A DNA stretch of 64,000 nucleotides from the NCBI GenBank assembly GCA_006937955.1, contig SSNP01000029.1, positions 3,739,065 to 3,803,064 on the forward strand, given 5' to 3'. Positions 24,448 to 33,590 of the stretch are shown here, piece after piece (position 1 is the stretch's first letter; every line of letters begins with the position of its first letter). A program made the translations under genes and the position numbers. Origin of the DNA: Pachypanchax playfairii (Eukaryota > Chordata > Actinopteri > Cyprinodontiformes > Aplocheilidae). The notes under the pieces were generated by a model. It was not told where the DNA came from. It saw nothing but the letters and a program-made list of their open reading frames with translations, and ran no database searches.

Positions 24448-25037
24448 TTAAAGAGGCCCTTCCAATAAAAACAGTTTTTCAGAGGTTTCTATTGAATATT
24501 TTAGCTCCACAGGTGTTCTTACCTTCATAGTGGGTGAAAACAGGTCAATAACTTCTCTTTCAGTTTTAATCTCTCAAACTACGCAGGTGGTGATAAAACC
24601 CGAGTTCTCCCGAGTCCGAACGGCCTGTATTTGTTTCATCACAACTCCTTTGTTCGTTAGTATTCATCAGCTCCTGCAGTTGAAACCACGCCTAGCATGC
24701 TGCTGGCTAAAAGCTGTTAGCATAAGATGTATCAAACAAGAAGACACTACGTGTGCTGTTGCCATGCGCAGCAGGGCAGGAAACAGCATACCTTGCTCTC
24801 ATAGGCTAGTTTGTTAGCCAATCAGAGTCCAGCAAATTTGAATAATGAATATGAACGAGCTGCTGCTCGAGGCCTGATGGAAGGAGCCGGAACCACCCAA
24901 ATTTTAACGCAGACAGATTGAAATGTCTGTTAATCAGTGTTTCCTGACGTTTTTAGATATAAAATGTTTCATATTACTGGTTAATACTTAAGAAATTACC
25001 ACAAAGTCCTGAAATTTGTATGAAATGGTCTCTTTAA
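24448..25037 (+). mobile_element. TTAA MITE family 1, copy B (full length, 590 bp)
   Basis: TTAA at both edges (24448-24451 and 25034-25037), with AGAGGCCCTTCC at the left and GAAATGGTCTCT at the right. It lies in the opposite orientation to copy A, 2.25 kb away. A 95-codon frame (24530-24817) is open here and in copy C, but broken in the others, so I do not treat it as coding. Confidence 0.9.
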
Positions 25038-25099
25038 GGATGGTTTAATTTGGAAAAGTTTTACACTGGAAAAATAATTGTTACACACTGAAAGTTGAG

Positions 25100-25430
25100 C
25101 ATAGGGCTGCACGGTGGAGAAGTGGGAAGGGCTGTTGCCCTGCAGGGAGAAGGTCCTGGACTCGATACGCTGCATGGAGTTTGGATATTCTGCTCATACA
25201 TGAAGCTTCAGGCTTCATCCCACAGACCAAAACATACGCTTGAGGTTAACTGGTAACTCTAATGGTCCTTAGATGTGTGTGTTTATGTGAATGATTGCCT
25301 GTCTATATGTGACCCTGTGATGGACTGGCGACCTGTCCAGGAGCAGCTCCGCCTCTCGCTCAATGACAGCTGGAGATACACACCAGCTTCCCGTGACCCT
25401 GAACAGGAAGAAGCAGGTTTAATGGATGGA
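25100..25430 (+). mobile_element. Short retroposon with 11-bp target duplication
   Basis: It starts CATAGGGCTGCACGGTGG and ends in an ATGGATGG-type tail. TGAAAGTTGAG is duplicated exactly at 25089-25099 and 25431-25441, the length expected of LINE-machinery retroposition. Phrases such as GATGGACTGGCGACCTGTCC mark a repeat very common in fish. No ORF. An inverted, 5'-truncated relative is at 38603-38729. Confidence 0.85.
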
Positions 25431-25441
25431 TGAAAGTTGAG

Positions 25442-25870
25442 TAAACAATATAATGTTAACAGTTACAAAGATTCTTTTCTTGCTCCTTTTCCACCTTTGA
25501 GGCAGAAATATCATCCCTTATCTATAAAAATTGATCACTGTCACATGGAAAGAGTTATCCAGCGAGTTGAAGGTCACAGATTTCAGGCGAATTCTTGCAT
25601 GTCTCCTTTCTTTTTTCCCCCCTTTCCTCTGTAGGCAATATTGATTTGTGCCAAGTCTATTAATCATGACAAGAATGTTGTACTCAGGAAATTCATCTGA
25701 AAATGTGACCTCGCTAAAGGAAACGAAACAGCTGAACTGAGCAGAATGCTGCGTTTTAGAGGGCGATTATCATGCTTGTATAAACATGAATAAGGTTTTC
25801 GTTAACATGCATGTCCTTGTCATAATTCAGACAACCATTAAAGTCCTCCAAGTGCTTTTTCAAAACATCC
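25442..25870. other. Unique-looking sequence, candidate conserved non-coding element
   Basis: Balanced composition, no repeat hallmarks and several homeodomain-like cores, for example CTATTAATCATGACAAG near 25658 and CATGAATAAGG near 25786. This is a reading of style only; conservation has not been tested. Confidence 0.3.
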
Positions 25871-27050
25871 TTCTTTTTAGACAGTAATGAAGAGGAGTTT
25901 CTATAAGATTATCTTAGATTGTAAAAAGCGTATAAATTTATAAACTGAAAGAAATCAGAATCCTTACGATTTTAGAAATAAATTTAACTGACCAATATTA
26001 ATCAAGTTTAATTCTGGTATGGTTGAAACATTTTGGTCATTTGAATAATTAAAAGAAAGCTACAACTGTATTTTTAATTAAATCAAAAGAAGAAAATTTA
26101 GTCTGTAAAACATCTGGATTCAAATCACCTTTTTAGGTTTTCTGAAATAGACTCACATTCACCTCAAAACTGAGAAAAGGACAGCATGTCTTTTGCAAAT
26201 GAAAATTAGAGGTTTTCATCTCAGTCTCATTCACTAAATATTATAAAAGGACGTTTGTTGCCAAACACAGCCTGATTCTGCTGTGGTGATGCACATTTAT
26301 ACTTAATAAGGCATTATTCATGCACTTAAAGGAAAACAAGCCCATGTGAATACCTAAGGAGTCTCCCCACAAGGAGAGATAACAGATGCACCCCTTTGTC
26401 CAGAATATAAACCATTTTTAAAAAACTTCCTCAGTGAAAATAAGAAGGTGCACTGCTCATCTAAAAGGCACAAAATGTATTTTATTGATTTTGGGAAACT
26501 TAACCTGAACAGAGACGTAATTTGTGCAGTTTTAAAGAAGTGTTGCTCATCCATTAGGAACTAGAAGTGATGGGGGGATAAAATTGTATCATTCTTATTA
26601 GTCTGACACTTCTGTTCCTGCTTTATCTGTGACAGAAGTCCAAATTTAGATTGTGCAGCAAGGACAACTGCAATATGATGCAAAAAGAGTGTAAATTGCT
26701 TACACCTGCTGAATTTGATAGGTATGTGTGTGCGCTAGGGGATAATTAGAACTCTTTACTTTGCGAATCTGACATTGAGAAGGAGCAGATAGCTTGGAGG
26801 TAATTGTTAACAAAGCCCATTTTCTTCATTGTTTCATGGATATTACAGGTGTTTTTGTGAAGTTACAGAGTTGTAGGTCAGGCTGCAGGGGGCGGAGAAG
26901 AGGTTTTTCAATTGCTGCAGAAACTGAGAGGTGCTGCATCTGTACAGGATAAAGATGAGGATCTTCATCTTCTTCATCCAGCTGGTCTCGTTACATTTTT
27001 CTTAAAAGTTTTAGTTTTTGCACCTCTAAAGTAATTAAAGTATATAATGT
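25871..27050. other. No feature recognised
   Basis: AT-rich non-coding DNA with no repeat edges visible. Confidence 0.5.
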
Positions 27051-27051
27051 G

Positions 27052-27106
27052 TATAACGTGTATATATATATACACACATATACTGTATATATAACGTGTA
27101 TATATA
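27052..27106. repeat. TA/TG-rich simple repeat
   Basis: Alternating TATA and GTGTATAACGTG words. It supplies the TA at 27105-27106 where the DD36E element inserted. Confidence 0.8.
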
Positions 27107-28327
27107 CACTCACCGGCCACTTTATTAGGTACACCATGCTAGTAACGGGTTGGCCCCCCTTTTGCCTTCAGAACTGCCTCAATTCTTCGTGGCATAGATT
27201 CAACAAGGTGCTGGAAGCATTCCTCAGAGAGTTTGGTCCATATTGACATGATGGCATCACACAGTTGGCGCAGATTTGTCGGCTGCACATCCATGATGCG
27301 AATCTCCCGTTCCACCACATCCCAAAGATGCTCTATTGGATTGAGATCTGGTGACTGTGGAGGCCATTTGAGTACAGTGAACTCATTGTCATGTTCAAGA
27401 AACCAGTCCGAGATGATTCCAGCTTTATGACATGGCGTATTATCCTGCTGAAAGTAGCCATCAGAAGTTGGGTACATTGTGGTCATAAAGGGATGGACAT
27501 GGTCAGCAACAATACTCAGGTAGGCTGTGGCGTTGTAACGATGCTCAATTGGTACCAAGGGGCCCAAAGAGTGCCAAGAAAATATTCCCCACACCATTAC
27601 ACCACCACCACCAGCCTGAACCGTTGATATAAGGCAGGATGGATCCATGCTTTCATGTTGTTGACGCCAAATTATGACCCTACCATCCGAATGTCGCAGC
27701 AGAAATCGAGACTCATCAGACCAGGCAACGTTTTTCCAATCTTCTATTGTCCAATTTCGATGAGCTTGTGCAAATTGTAGCCTCAGTTTCCTGTTCTTAG
27801 CTGAAAGGAGTGGCACCCGGCGTGGTCTTCTGCTGCTGTAGCCCATCTGCCTCAAAGTTGGACGTACTGTGCGTTCAGAGATGCTCTTCTGCCTACCTTG
27901 GTTGTAACGAGTGGTTATTTGAGTCACTGTTGCCTTTCTATCAGCTCGAACCAGTCTGGCCATTCTCCTCTGACCTCTGGCATCAACAAGGCATTTCCGC
28001 CCACAGAACTGCCGCTCACTGGATATTTTTTCTTTTTCGGACCATTCTCTGTAAACCCTAGAGATGGTTGTGCGTGAAAATCTCAGTAGATCAGCAGTTT
28101 CTGAAATACTCAGACCAGCCATTCTGGCACCAACAACCATGCCACGTTCAAAGTCACTCAAATCACCTTTCTTCCCCATACTGATGCTCAGTTTGAACTG
28201 CAGGAGATTGTCTTGACCATGTGTACATGCCTAAATGCACTGAGTTGCCGCCATGTGATTGGCTGATTAGAAATTAAGTGTTAATGAGCAGTTGGACAGG
28301 TGTACCTAATAAAGGGGCTGGTGAGTG
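27107..28327 (-). mobile_element. DD36E Tc1/mariner element, complete, 1221 bp
   Basis: It is flanked by TA on both sides (27105-27106 and 28328-28329). The left terminal repeat CACTCACCGGCCACTTTATT plus AGGTACACC is repeated inverted at the right end with two mismatches. One gene fills the interior. It has the simple short-TIR architecture of Tc1/mariner elements. Confidence 0.95.
27139..28179 (-). CDS. DD36E Tc1/mariner transposase, intact, 346 aa
   Basis: This nuclear transposase would bind the element's inverted ends, excise it and insert it at TA. It has an N-terminal paired-like DNA-binding region (about residues 1-110) with a helix-turn-helix [19 protein letters not shown], and GRK (60-62) where Tc1 proteins have a GRPR linker. 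A basic SSRRPRRV stretch at 115-122 is a likely nuclear signal. The catalytic domain shows D155 (AWSDESRF), D246 (QQDNTPCH) and E283 (LNPIEHLW). There are 36 residues between D246 and E283, so it is DD36E, unlike the DD34E of typical Tc1. No stop or frameshift is present, and length matches the family. The start Met is the first after the terminal repeat. It is the best candidate in the window for a working gene; activity is not shown by sequence alone. Confidence 0.93.
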   Translation of the reverse strand: MGKKGDLSDFERGMVVGARMAGLSISETADLLRFSRTTISRVYREWSEKEKISSERQFCGRKCLVDARGQRRMARLVRADRKATVTQITTRYNQGRQKSISERTVRPTLRQMGYSSRRPRRVPLLSAKNRKLRLQFAQAHRNWTIEDWKNVAWSDESRFLLRHSDGRVIIWRQQHESMDPSCLISTVQAGGGGVMVWGIFSWHSLGPLVPIEHRYNATAYLSIVADHVHPFMTTMYPTSDGYFQQDNTPCHKAGIISDWFLEHDNEFTVLKWPPQSPDLNPIEHLWDVVEREIRIMDVQPTNLRQLCDAIMSIWTKLSEECFQHLVESMPRRIEAVLKAKGGPTRY

Positions 28328-28329
28328 TA

Positions 28330-28660
28330 TATGTGTGTGTGTGTTCTTGTTTTTCTACTCTACTGAGGACCGGTTTTGAGATATGTACTATCTTTCTGGG
28401 GACCGGAGGTTCTTGTGGGGACCAAAGCCTGGTCCTCATACGGGGGACTCCCCTTTTTAAGGTTAGGGGTTCAGCTTTAGAGGTTTGGTGTGAATAGAGT
28501 TTTAGTTAGGCTTAGGGTTAGTTATAGATCAGTAATGGTTAAGGTTAGGAAAAGGGTTTGGGTTAGGTATAAATCCATTTACTAAAATTAATGAAAGTCA
28601 ATGGATGGTCCCCATAAGGATAACAAAACAAACCTGTGTGTGTATTTTTGTATTTTTTAG
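28330..28660. repeat. Fish GGTTAGG-rich dispersed repeat
   Basis: It contains GGGGACCGGAGGTTCTTGTG, then degenerate GGTTAGGG/GGCTTAGGG words at about 28458-28566, then AAAGTCAATGGATGGTCCCC and a TGTGTG run. I recognise this wording as a repeat widespread in fish genomes. The telomere-like words are irregular, so this is not a telomeric array. Confidence 0.6.
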
Positions 28661-29027
28661 CCATTTTGAAAAAAGTAACTACAGTATAAAATAAAAGCTT
28701 TAATCCATATTATCACAACTAGAGCACTACACCCTTGTAAATTTTGGTAGATGTTTCAAATATCAGTGCTATACAGTCAAAACACGCAGGCTCTCCCATT
28801 TTTGATTGCTACCTTTTTTAGTAAACTGGGTTAATTTATAGTCTCTCCTGAGTCAATAACATCCCCTAAGTGTCAGGGCATGTGAAAGTACACACAACTA
28901 CTGTTTTGAATACAGATCAGGCCTTTTAGCTCAGTTCCTCGTTATGATGCTACAGGTGCATAGCCAACTAAATTTCCCCCACAGCGATTTGCAGCATGAG
29001 TGCAAATTGGTTTCAGAAAATCTTTGC
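28661..29027. other. No feature recognised
   Basis: AT-rich non-coding DNA. Confidence 0.5.
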
Positions 29028-29374
29028 TTAAAGGTATAGTGGAGGATTTGTTTAAATTTCAGGAAAGAACCGCCTTCACTACTTTTTAAAAAAATGCTCA
29101 TGCGCAACACTCAGTTATCTGTGTTCACGCTCTGTTTACAAGTTACTGTCTGCATCACAGAACAGCTCACAGTTCTTCGCTTAGTCATCATTACCTCTGA
29201 ACAGGAACTTCCCAATAACTCTCGGGTAGACTTCAAAATAAAATAATCAATAGAAAAGTCTCCTACACTATCCTAGAAACGTGCACAACATTTTACCAGA
29301 TTGATTGACAGGAAGGTGAGCAAATAGTCTAGATGTTCCAACTGGAAGAAAAAGATTCTCCACCGCACCTTTAA
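29028..29374. mobile_element. TTAA MITE family 3, 347 bp
   Basis: Left edge TTAAAGGTATAGTGGAGGAT; right edge GATTCTCCACCGCACCTTTAA-like, its near inverted complement. TTAA lies at both ends (29028-29031 and 29371-29374). No coding capacity. Confidence 0.75.
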
Positions 29375-29739
29375 ATAATGCTTCAAGCCGCTCCACTAAA
29401 GTATGAAACATAAAGTCCCCATCAGTCATGATCTGTATTTATCTTTGTGTTCTCAAATTCTCTCAGTCGGTTTGCCTCGGTGTATCAGAACGGACTTTAT
29501 TCTCACTGTGGAGTTGATATGAGAGGTGAAATATAGACTCAGTATTTTTGTAAATGAAAACCTGATATTTTATTGTTGTACATATTGTGCTGATAACTGG
29601 ATCAGTTTCAGAGTAGGAACCAGTCAGGAGACCAAGTGGATGAGTCTCATCTGATAAAGAGCACCCGACTCACTTCAGATGAAGAGCAAGAGCCAGAAGA
29701 TGAGGGGAAAACCAGCATAGAAATCAACACCAGGTGGGA
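29375..29739. other. No feature recognised
   Basis: No protein-like frame and no termini were found before the antisense LINE fragment. Confidence 0.4.
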
Positions 29740-30045
29740 GAGATGGTTACCAGTGGGAGCTGGGACAGTTTAGACTGGAAGGTTTGTAGAACAATGGTAT
29801 TAAATGTTGTGCTGAAGTCCACAAATTGTACGTCCCTGTAGTGTTGAGGTGTATGGTTGGATGTAATACAGCCCCATGTTGACTGCGTCATCCACTGACC
29901 TGTTTGTCCTTAAAGCAAACTGCAGGTTGGCCAGCAGGGGTCATATGATGGTTGTCAGGTGGTTTAACACCAGCCTTTTTGAAGGATTTCATGCCCACAG
30001 ACATCAGGGTGATGGATCTGTAGTCATGTAAATCAGTGGATAGAA
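29740..30045 (-). pseudogene. L2-type LINE reverse-transcriptase fragment, antisense
   Basis: Read on the minus strand, the sequence gives ITLMSVGMKSFKKAG, then the phrase HHMTPAGQPAVCFKDKQVSG, then FVDFSTTFNTIV, which is RT motif A (normally FVDFSSAFNTI). This is the RT core that the L2 fragments elsewhere in the window lack. Frameshifts and the absence of motif C (YADD) make it a dead fragment. Confidence 0.7.
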
Positions 30046-30057
30046 GATTTTTGGGGA

Positions 30058-30190
30058 CAAATGAGAGACATTATAGCTAGATGTAAGATGCAACCAGGCA
30101 AAACGTATGCTGAACGTTATAACCAAGTGGCTAGAATAGCTCACAGGAACATCTGTACTGAGTACAGACTGGAAGTTAAAATGGGAGGCT
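30058..30190 (+). pseudogene. LINE C-terminal fragment, part 1 (family C)
   Basis: An open stretch of about 43 codons reads RDIIARCKMQPGKTYAERYN, then QVARIAHRNICTEYRLEVKM. This matches a fish non-LTR element whose C-terminus I recall as CKM..KAYMERHNQVA..VYRNICAEY. It stops abruptly where the next element starts; its continuation seems to be at 31380-31545. Confidence 0.65.
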
Positions 30191-30194
30191 CCGC

Positions 30195-30600
30195 CAAGGC
30201 TAGTAACCTGGCACTGCAAGCTGGATTCTCATGAGATTTGGAGTTTTCCAAACGCCGAAAATCCTTCTGGTATTGCGCCAACTACACAGTCCAACTCAAC
30301 TCCACTGGTGGTGCAGACCAATTGTTTGTTAGCATTGTGCTTTGGGGCGGGTGTTCAGTTATGATGATAGCAGCCAGTGCCCTGGCAAAGCAAAACAAAC
30401 ATGGCCACATCAGTGGACCTACGCATAGAGGCGGCTATTGATTCTGCTTTAGGAGAATTAGAGACAACTTCTTTGTTGAAACATGAGCAAAAGTAAAAAC
30501 TTTGTGCATTTCCTGGTGGTAAGGATATGTGTGCTTTTATTCCCAACTGGATTTGGCAAGAGCTTAATTTACTCTGATTGGCTCAAGACAAATCATGGTA
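30195..30600 (+). pseudogene. RecQ-like DNA helicase remnant (first exon region)
   Basis: From 30399 a frame reads MATSVDLRIEAAIDSALGEL followed by ETTSLLKHEQK and a stop. Downstream, in two frames, come GGKDMC and then PTGFGKSLIY (about 30540-30570), the Walker A (motif I) of RecQ-type superfamily 2 helicases, normally preceded by GKDVFxxLPTGFGKS. No later helicase motifs follow. Similar RecQ-like genes are multicopy in fish genomes, so this is probably a fragment of a repetitive, perhaps transposon-borne, helicase gene rather than a host RECQ gene. It has at least one stop and one frameshift. Confidence 0.6.
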
Positions 30601-30639
30601 GGCGGACACTTGCTGGCACATCCTCCAGTCAGCTGAAAA

Positions 30640-31290
30640 TATTATATGTCGATTCGCGCTTTACAACATCAGGAAAATCAGAGCCTTCCTCACAGACCAC
30701 ACCACACAGCTTCTGGTCCAGGCCCTGGTCTTGTCCAGGATCGACTACTGCAACTCATTGCTGGCCGGTCTTCCGGCGTCCTCGGTTAAACCTCTGCAGA
30801 TGATTCAGAACGCAGCAGCACGTCTGGTCTTCAACCGGCCCAAGAGGGCTCATGTCACTCCGCTGCTCATTTCCCTGCACTGGCTTCCAGTTGCAGCACG
30901 CATCAAATACAAAGCTCTGCTTCTGGCTTACCAGACTCTAACACACACAGCTCCTACCTACCTTCACTCCTTCATCCAAACCTACATTCCCACGCGTCAG
31001 CTACGCTCAGCCGCTGAAAGACGCCTAGCGCTTCCACCACAACGTGGCATGGGATCATGTTCCAAACTCTTCTCCTCTGTTGTCCCCCGATGGTGGAATG
31101 ACCTACCAAACTCGGTCCGATCCTCAGAGTCNNNNNNNNNNATTGATGTACAGTGTACTGATACACTTGATGTATCAGCGTCGGAATTAAACTGGACTCC
31201 AAACTGTCCGCCTCCTTATTTTTTTTTCCTTCTCTTTGAATTCTTGCTTGTATGTTCTCTCAATGTAAGTCGCTTTGGATAAAAGCGTCT
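30640..31290 (+). pseudogene. L2/Maui-like LINE, 3' end of ORF2 and 3' tail
   Basis: The frame reads YNIRKIRAFL near 30662, then SRIDYCNSLLAGLP, QMIQNAAARLVFN, LHWLPVAARIKYKALLLAYQ and VVPRWWNDLPNSVRS. This is the well-known C-terminal region of a fish LINE ORF2. A 10-N gap (31132-31141) interrupts it near the end. The 3' tail GTAAGTCGCTTTGGATAAAA GCG..TGCTAAATGA precedes a TAG run. Endonuclease and RT core are missing, so it is 5'-truncated. The group is assigned from its tail and wording. Confidence 0.8.
31132..31141. other. Assembly gap, 10 N
   Basis: A short unsized gap inside the LINE at 30640-31290. Confidence 0.95.
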
Positions 31291-31300
31291 GCTAAATGAC

Positions 31301-31323
31301 AGTAGTAGTAGTAGTAGTAGTAA
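31301..31323. repeat. (TAG)n tail of the LINE
   Basis: About seven AGT/TAG units directly after the LINE 3' end; probably the retroposition tail. Confidence 0.85.
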
Positions 31324-31379
31324 TATTATACTAAATGTCCCTCCCTTTTTCAGATACTTTGTATGGGAGCAGTTCCAGA

Positions 31380-31545
31380 TTTATGTGTATCCCAGACTTG
31401 ATATGGGCGGGGCTACACATAGAGCTGGAACTTGCCAGGTTACAAGGCTAGTGGAGAACGATGAGGCTAAGATACTGTGGGACTTCCAGATCCATGCTGA
31501 CCCTAACTTGAAGTGGAAGAGCAACAACCCTGTGGAAGTAGGGCA
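31380..31545 (+). pseudogene. LINE C-terminal fragment, part 2 (family C)
   Basis: The frame holds LVENDEAKILWDFQIHADPN, matching VVENDRAKILWDFQIQTDK in the same LINE family as 30058-30190 and 41248-41960. Order and orientation are those expected if the RecQ fragment and the second LINE inserted into one family C copy. Confidence 0.65.
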
Positions 31546-31560
31546 AGCTGATAATTGTTT

Positions 31561-31705
31561 AAATACTATCTGGATAGCTCAATTAATAGGTCACCTGACT
31601 TATATGCAGGACACACACACACATACATATATACCACCTTTTAGTGTGGGTCCTTAGGCAAAACCCTTTACACTACTGCACCTGATCACTGATTCTGTCC
31701 TTTAT
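31561..31705 (+). mobile_element. SINE-like repeat, copy 1
   Basis: GGATAGCTCAATTAATAGGT resembles a tRNA-type A box (TAGCTCAGTTGGTAGAG). It is followed by TGGGTCCTTAGGCAAAACCC and CACTACTGCACCTG, a fish SINE body. The B box is obscured by a CA/TA simple repeat at 31609-31632. Confidence 0.55.
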
Positions 31706-31719
31706 AAAGAGAGTTCAGT

Positions 31720-32050
31720 TGCTCAGCCTTTACCAGTTTGTTGAGCATCTGTGATCTCACTAACCAGCATGCTCTGTCTTGTTTGTCTGACCCTCTCTAT
31801 TGACGATGAACCTGAACCCACCTGACCATGCTTCCATGTACTCAGATATATGGACCCGTACACTGCCTGTCTGACCTCACCTTCTGCCTCTGTCCCTGTC
31901 TTTGCCTCCATTGCTTCAGATTATTGTGAGCTGACCCTTTTTCTGATTATTTGGATTACCTGCTGGATTATGAACTGTGTTCTGAGAAATTGCCTGCCAG
32001 CAACACTGAAATGTTATTTCTCTGTCTTAAAAAACTTGATTACTGTGCGG
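31720..32050 (+). mobile_element. Possible LTR or LINE-end fragment
   Basis: C/T-rich sequence styled like the other LTRs in the window (GCATGCTCTGTCTTGTTTGT, then GCCTCTGTCCCTGTC). No termini or duplication were found. Confidence 0.25.
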
Positions 32051-32149
32051 CTAACCAGAAGTAGAAAAGTTCCACGCCACTACGGAGCTACTGCTCAGCA
32101 GCGAAGTCATTGTTGGTGCCGGAAGCTGCACTCTGCCAGCTATGAAGAT

Positions 32150-32230
32150 ATGGTATGGTATGGTATGGTATGGTATGGTATGGTATGGTATGGTATGGTA
32201 TGGTATGGTATGGTATGGTATGGTATGGTA
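32150..32230. repeat. (ATGGT)n microsatellite, about 16 units
   Basis: Perfect pentanucleotide array. Its period is not a multiple of three, yet both strands stay open: VWYGM on one and IPYHT on the other. Confidence 0.97.
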
Positions 32231-33415
32231 GATCATTCTGACACAAATATAATCCCATATATTTTCCTCTGGAATGTTTAATTAAAAATAAAAGCAATGC
32301 AATAATAGTGTACAATTTTCTGATGTAAATAGTCAACATAATCAAAAATACTAGAGCACTAAATACGTGAGTGACCAGAAATTACTGACACTAAGCACTT
32401 TTCTTACCCTGTATTTAGTCTTCAGTAATCACCTAGATCTGGCTGTATTCACATTTTTGATTCGTCAACAATCTATACATTTAAAATTGCTTTCAAGAAG
32501 CACTTTAATCTAAATTTAAACATTTAATTTAAACATAATCTATGTACTCTTCTTTCCTTGTCTTGGAACTGTATCCAACCAAGACCCCTAATGTTTTTCT
32601 CTCTAATTATTTGTATGTAGATTCTCAGTCAGACATAATGATTTTACCTGCTCAACATTAAATAGACCAAATGTCATTATATTTCTTTTAAATACATACT
32701 ATGATTCAGTTCCATATCTTAACATAATGAGTTCCTGGACTGTCCCTAATTTCTCTACAGTAATCATTTATGTTCCATCTTATTTCTCATCCATGTCTCA
32801 TCTTAACAGGTCTTGGCTTCTTCTGATTGCAGCACATAGAAATCACTTCCTTCTATGATGTTTTTCATCTGAGCTGATGCGTTACAGAATATTTTAGGCT
32901 CTCACTGACTAGCAACTCATACTTGAGCTGACAAAGAGATTTATACACCTGATGATGATGAAAGTGAATTAATTACAAAAGATTTATTGATGGAAATGTA
33001 TTATGACAAGACAGCAAAGGAAAAGAGGAAACGCTACTCTTCCTTGTTGTCTTCTGGTTCTAAACATAATTTCTATATTGTCTATATTATGGTACGTTTA
33101 TAGCTGGTTCTTAAAATATTTATTTTGAGATGTGTCTGAGTAAAAATAATTTGACTGGCATGAAAACACTGTTAAAGATATTAAATTAAACAAATAGAAC
33201 TCTAAAATATGGCAAAGTTGGAACTTTTCAATTATTTTTTACTTTCACTTCACCTACTTTCCCCACAACATTGTCATACATGAAAAGAAACACTTTGCAA
33301 ATTGTTTTGGTTAAAGACGTCTGAACCACATTATGGTGAACATAATGTTGGGTTTGGTTTGCCTTTTTTCATCTTTTATTTTGTGAAGTTAGAAAAAATA
33401 TAAATAATAGAAAGT
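32231..33415. other. No feature recognised
   Basis: AT-rich DNA without protein-like frames or repeat edges. Confidence 0.5.
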
Positions 33416-33439
33416 TGAAGAGGTCGACCGCTGTTTTAA

Positions 33440-33590
33440 TTCTCTTTGGCACCATAATTTAGGGGTGGTCGTAGCCTGATGGGGAAGGAGACTGTCTTCT
33501 GATCGGGAGGTCGGATTTTGATCCTGGGTCCCAGCAGGCGACGTGTCAAAGTATCCTTTGATACAACAGAGTAATTGAACTCTTTTTGAG
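33440..33590 (+). mobile_element. SINE-like repeat, copy 2
   Basis: GGGGTGGTCGTAGCCTGATG corresponds to a worn A box and GGTCGGATTTTGATCCTGGG to a worn B box (GGTTCGATCC). The tail is GTCAAAGTATCCTTTGATAC, like fish SINE bodies (GTCGAAGTGTCCTTGGGCAA). Reading right to left it also gives chance frames on the minus strand. Confidence 0.6.

Noticed and set aside
24530..24817. 95-codon frame in MITE copy B, also seen in copy C
   Set aside because: Open only in the most similar copies and broken by indels in the others; shared because the MITEs are similar, with no sign of selection on codons.
28458..28566. Interstitial telomere-like GGTTAGG words
   Set aside because: The words are irregular and part of a dispersed fish repeat, not a TTAGGG array.
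30483..30600. Host RECQ gene exon
   Set aside because: Only motif I is present, with a stop and a frameshift and retroelement fragments on both sides; a repetitive fragment is more likely.
32150..32230. Repetitive peptide frames VWYGM / IPYHT
   Set aside because: Translation of the (ATGGT)n microsatellite.
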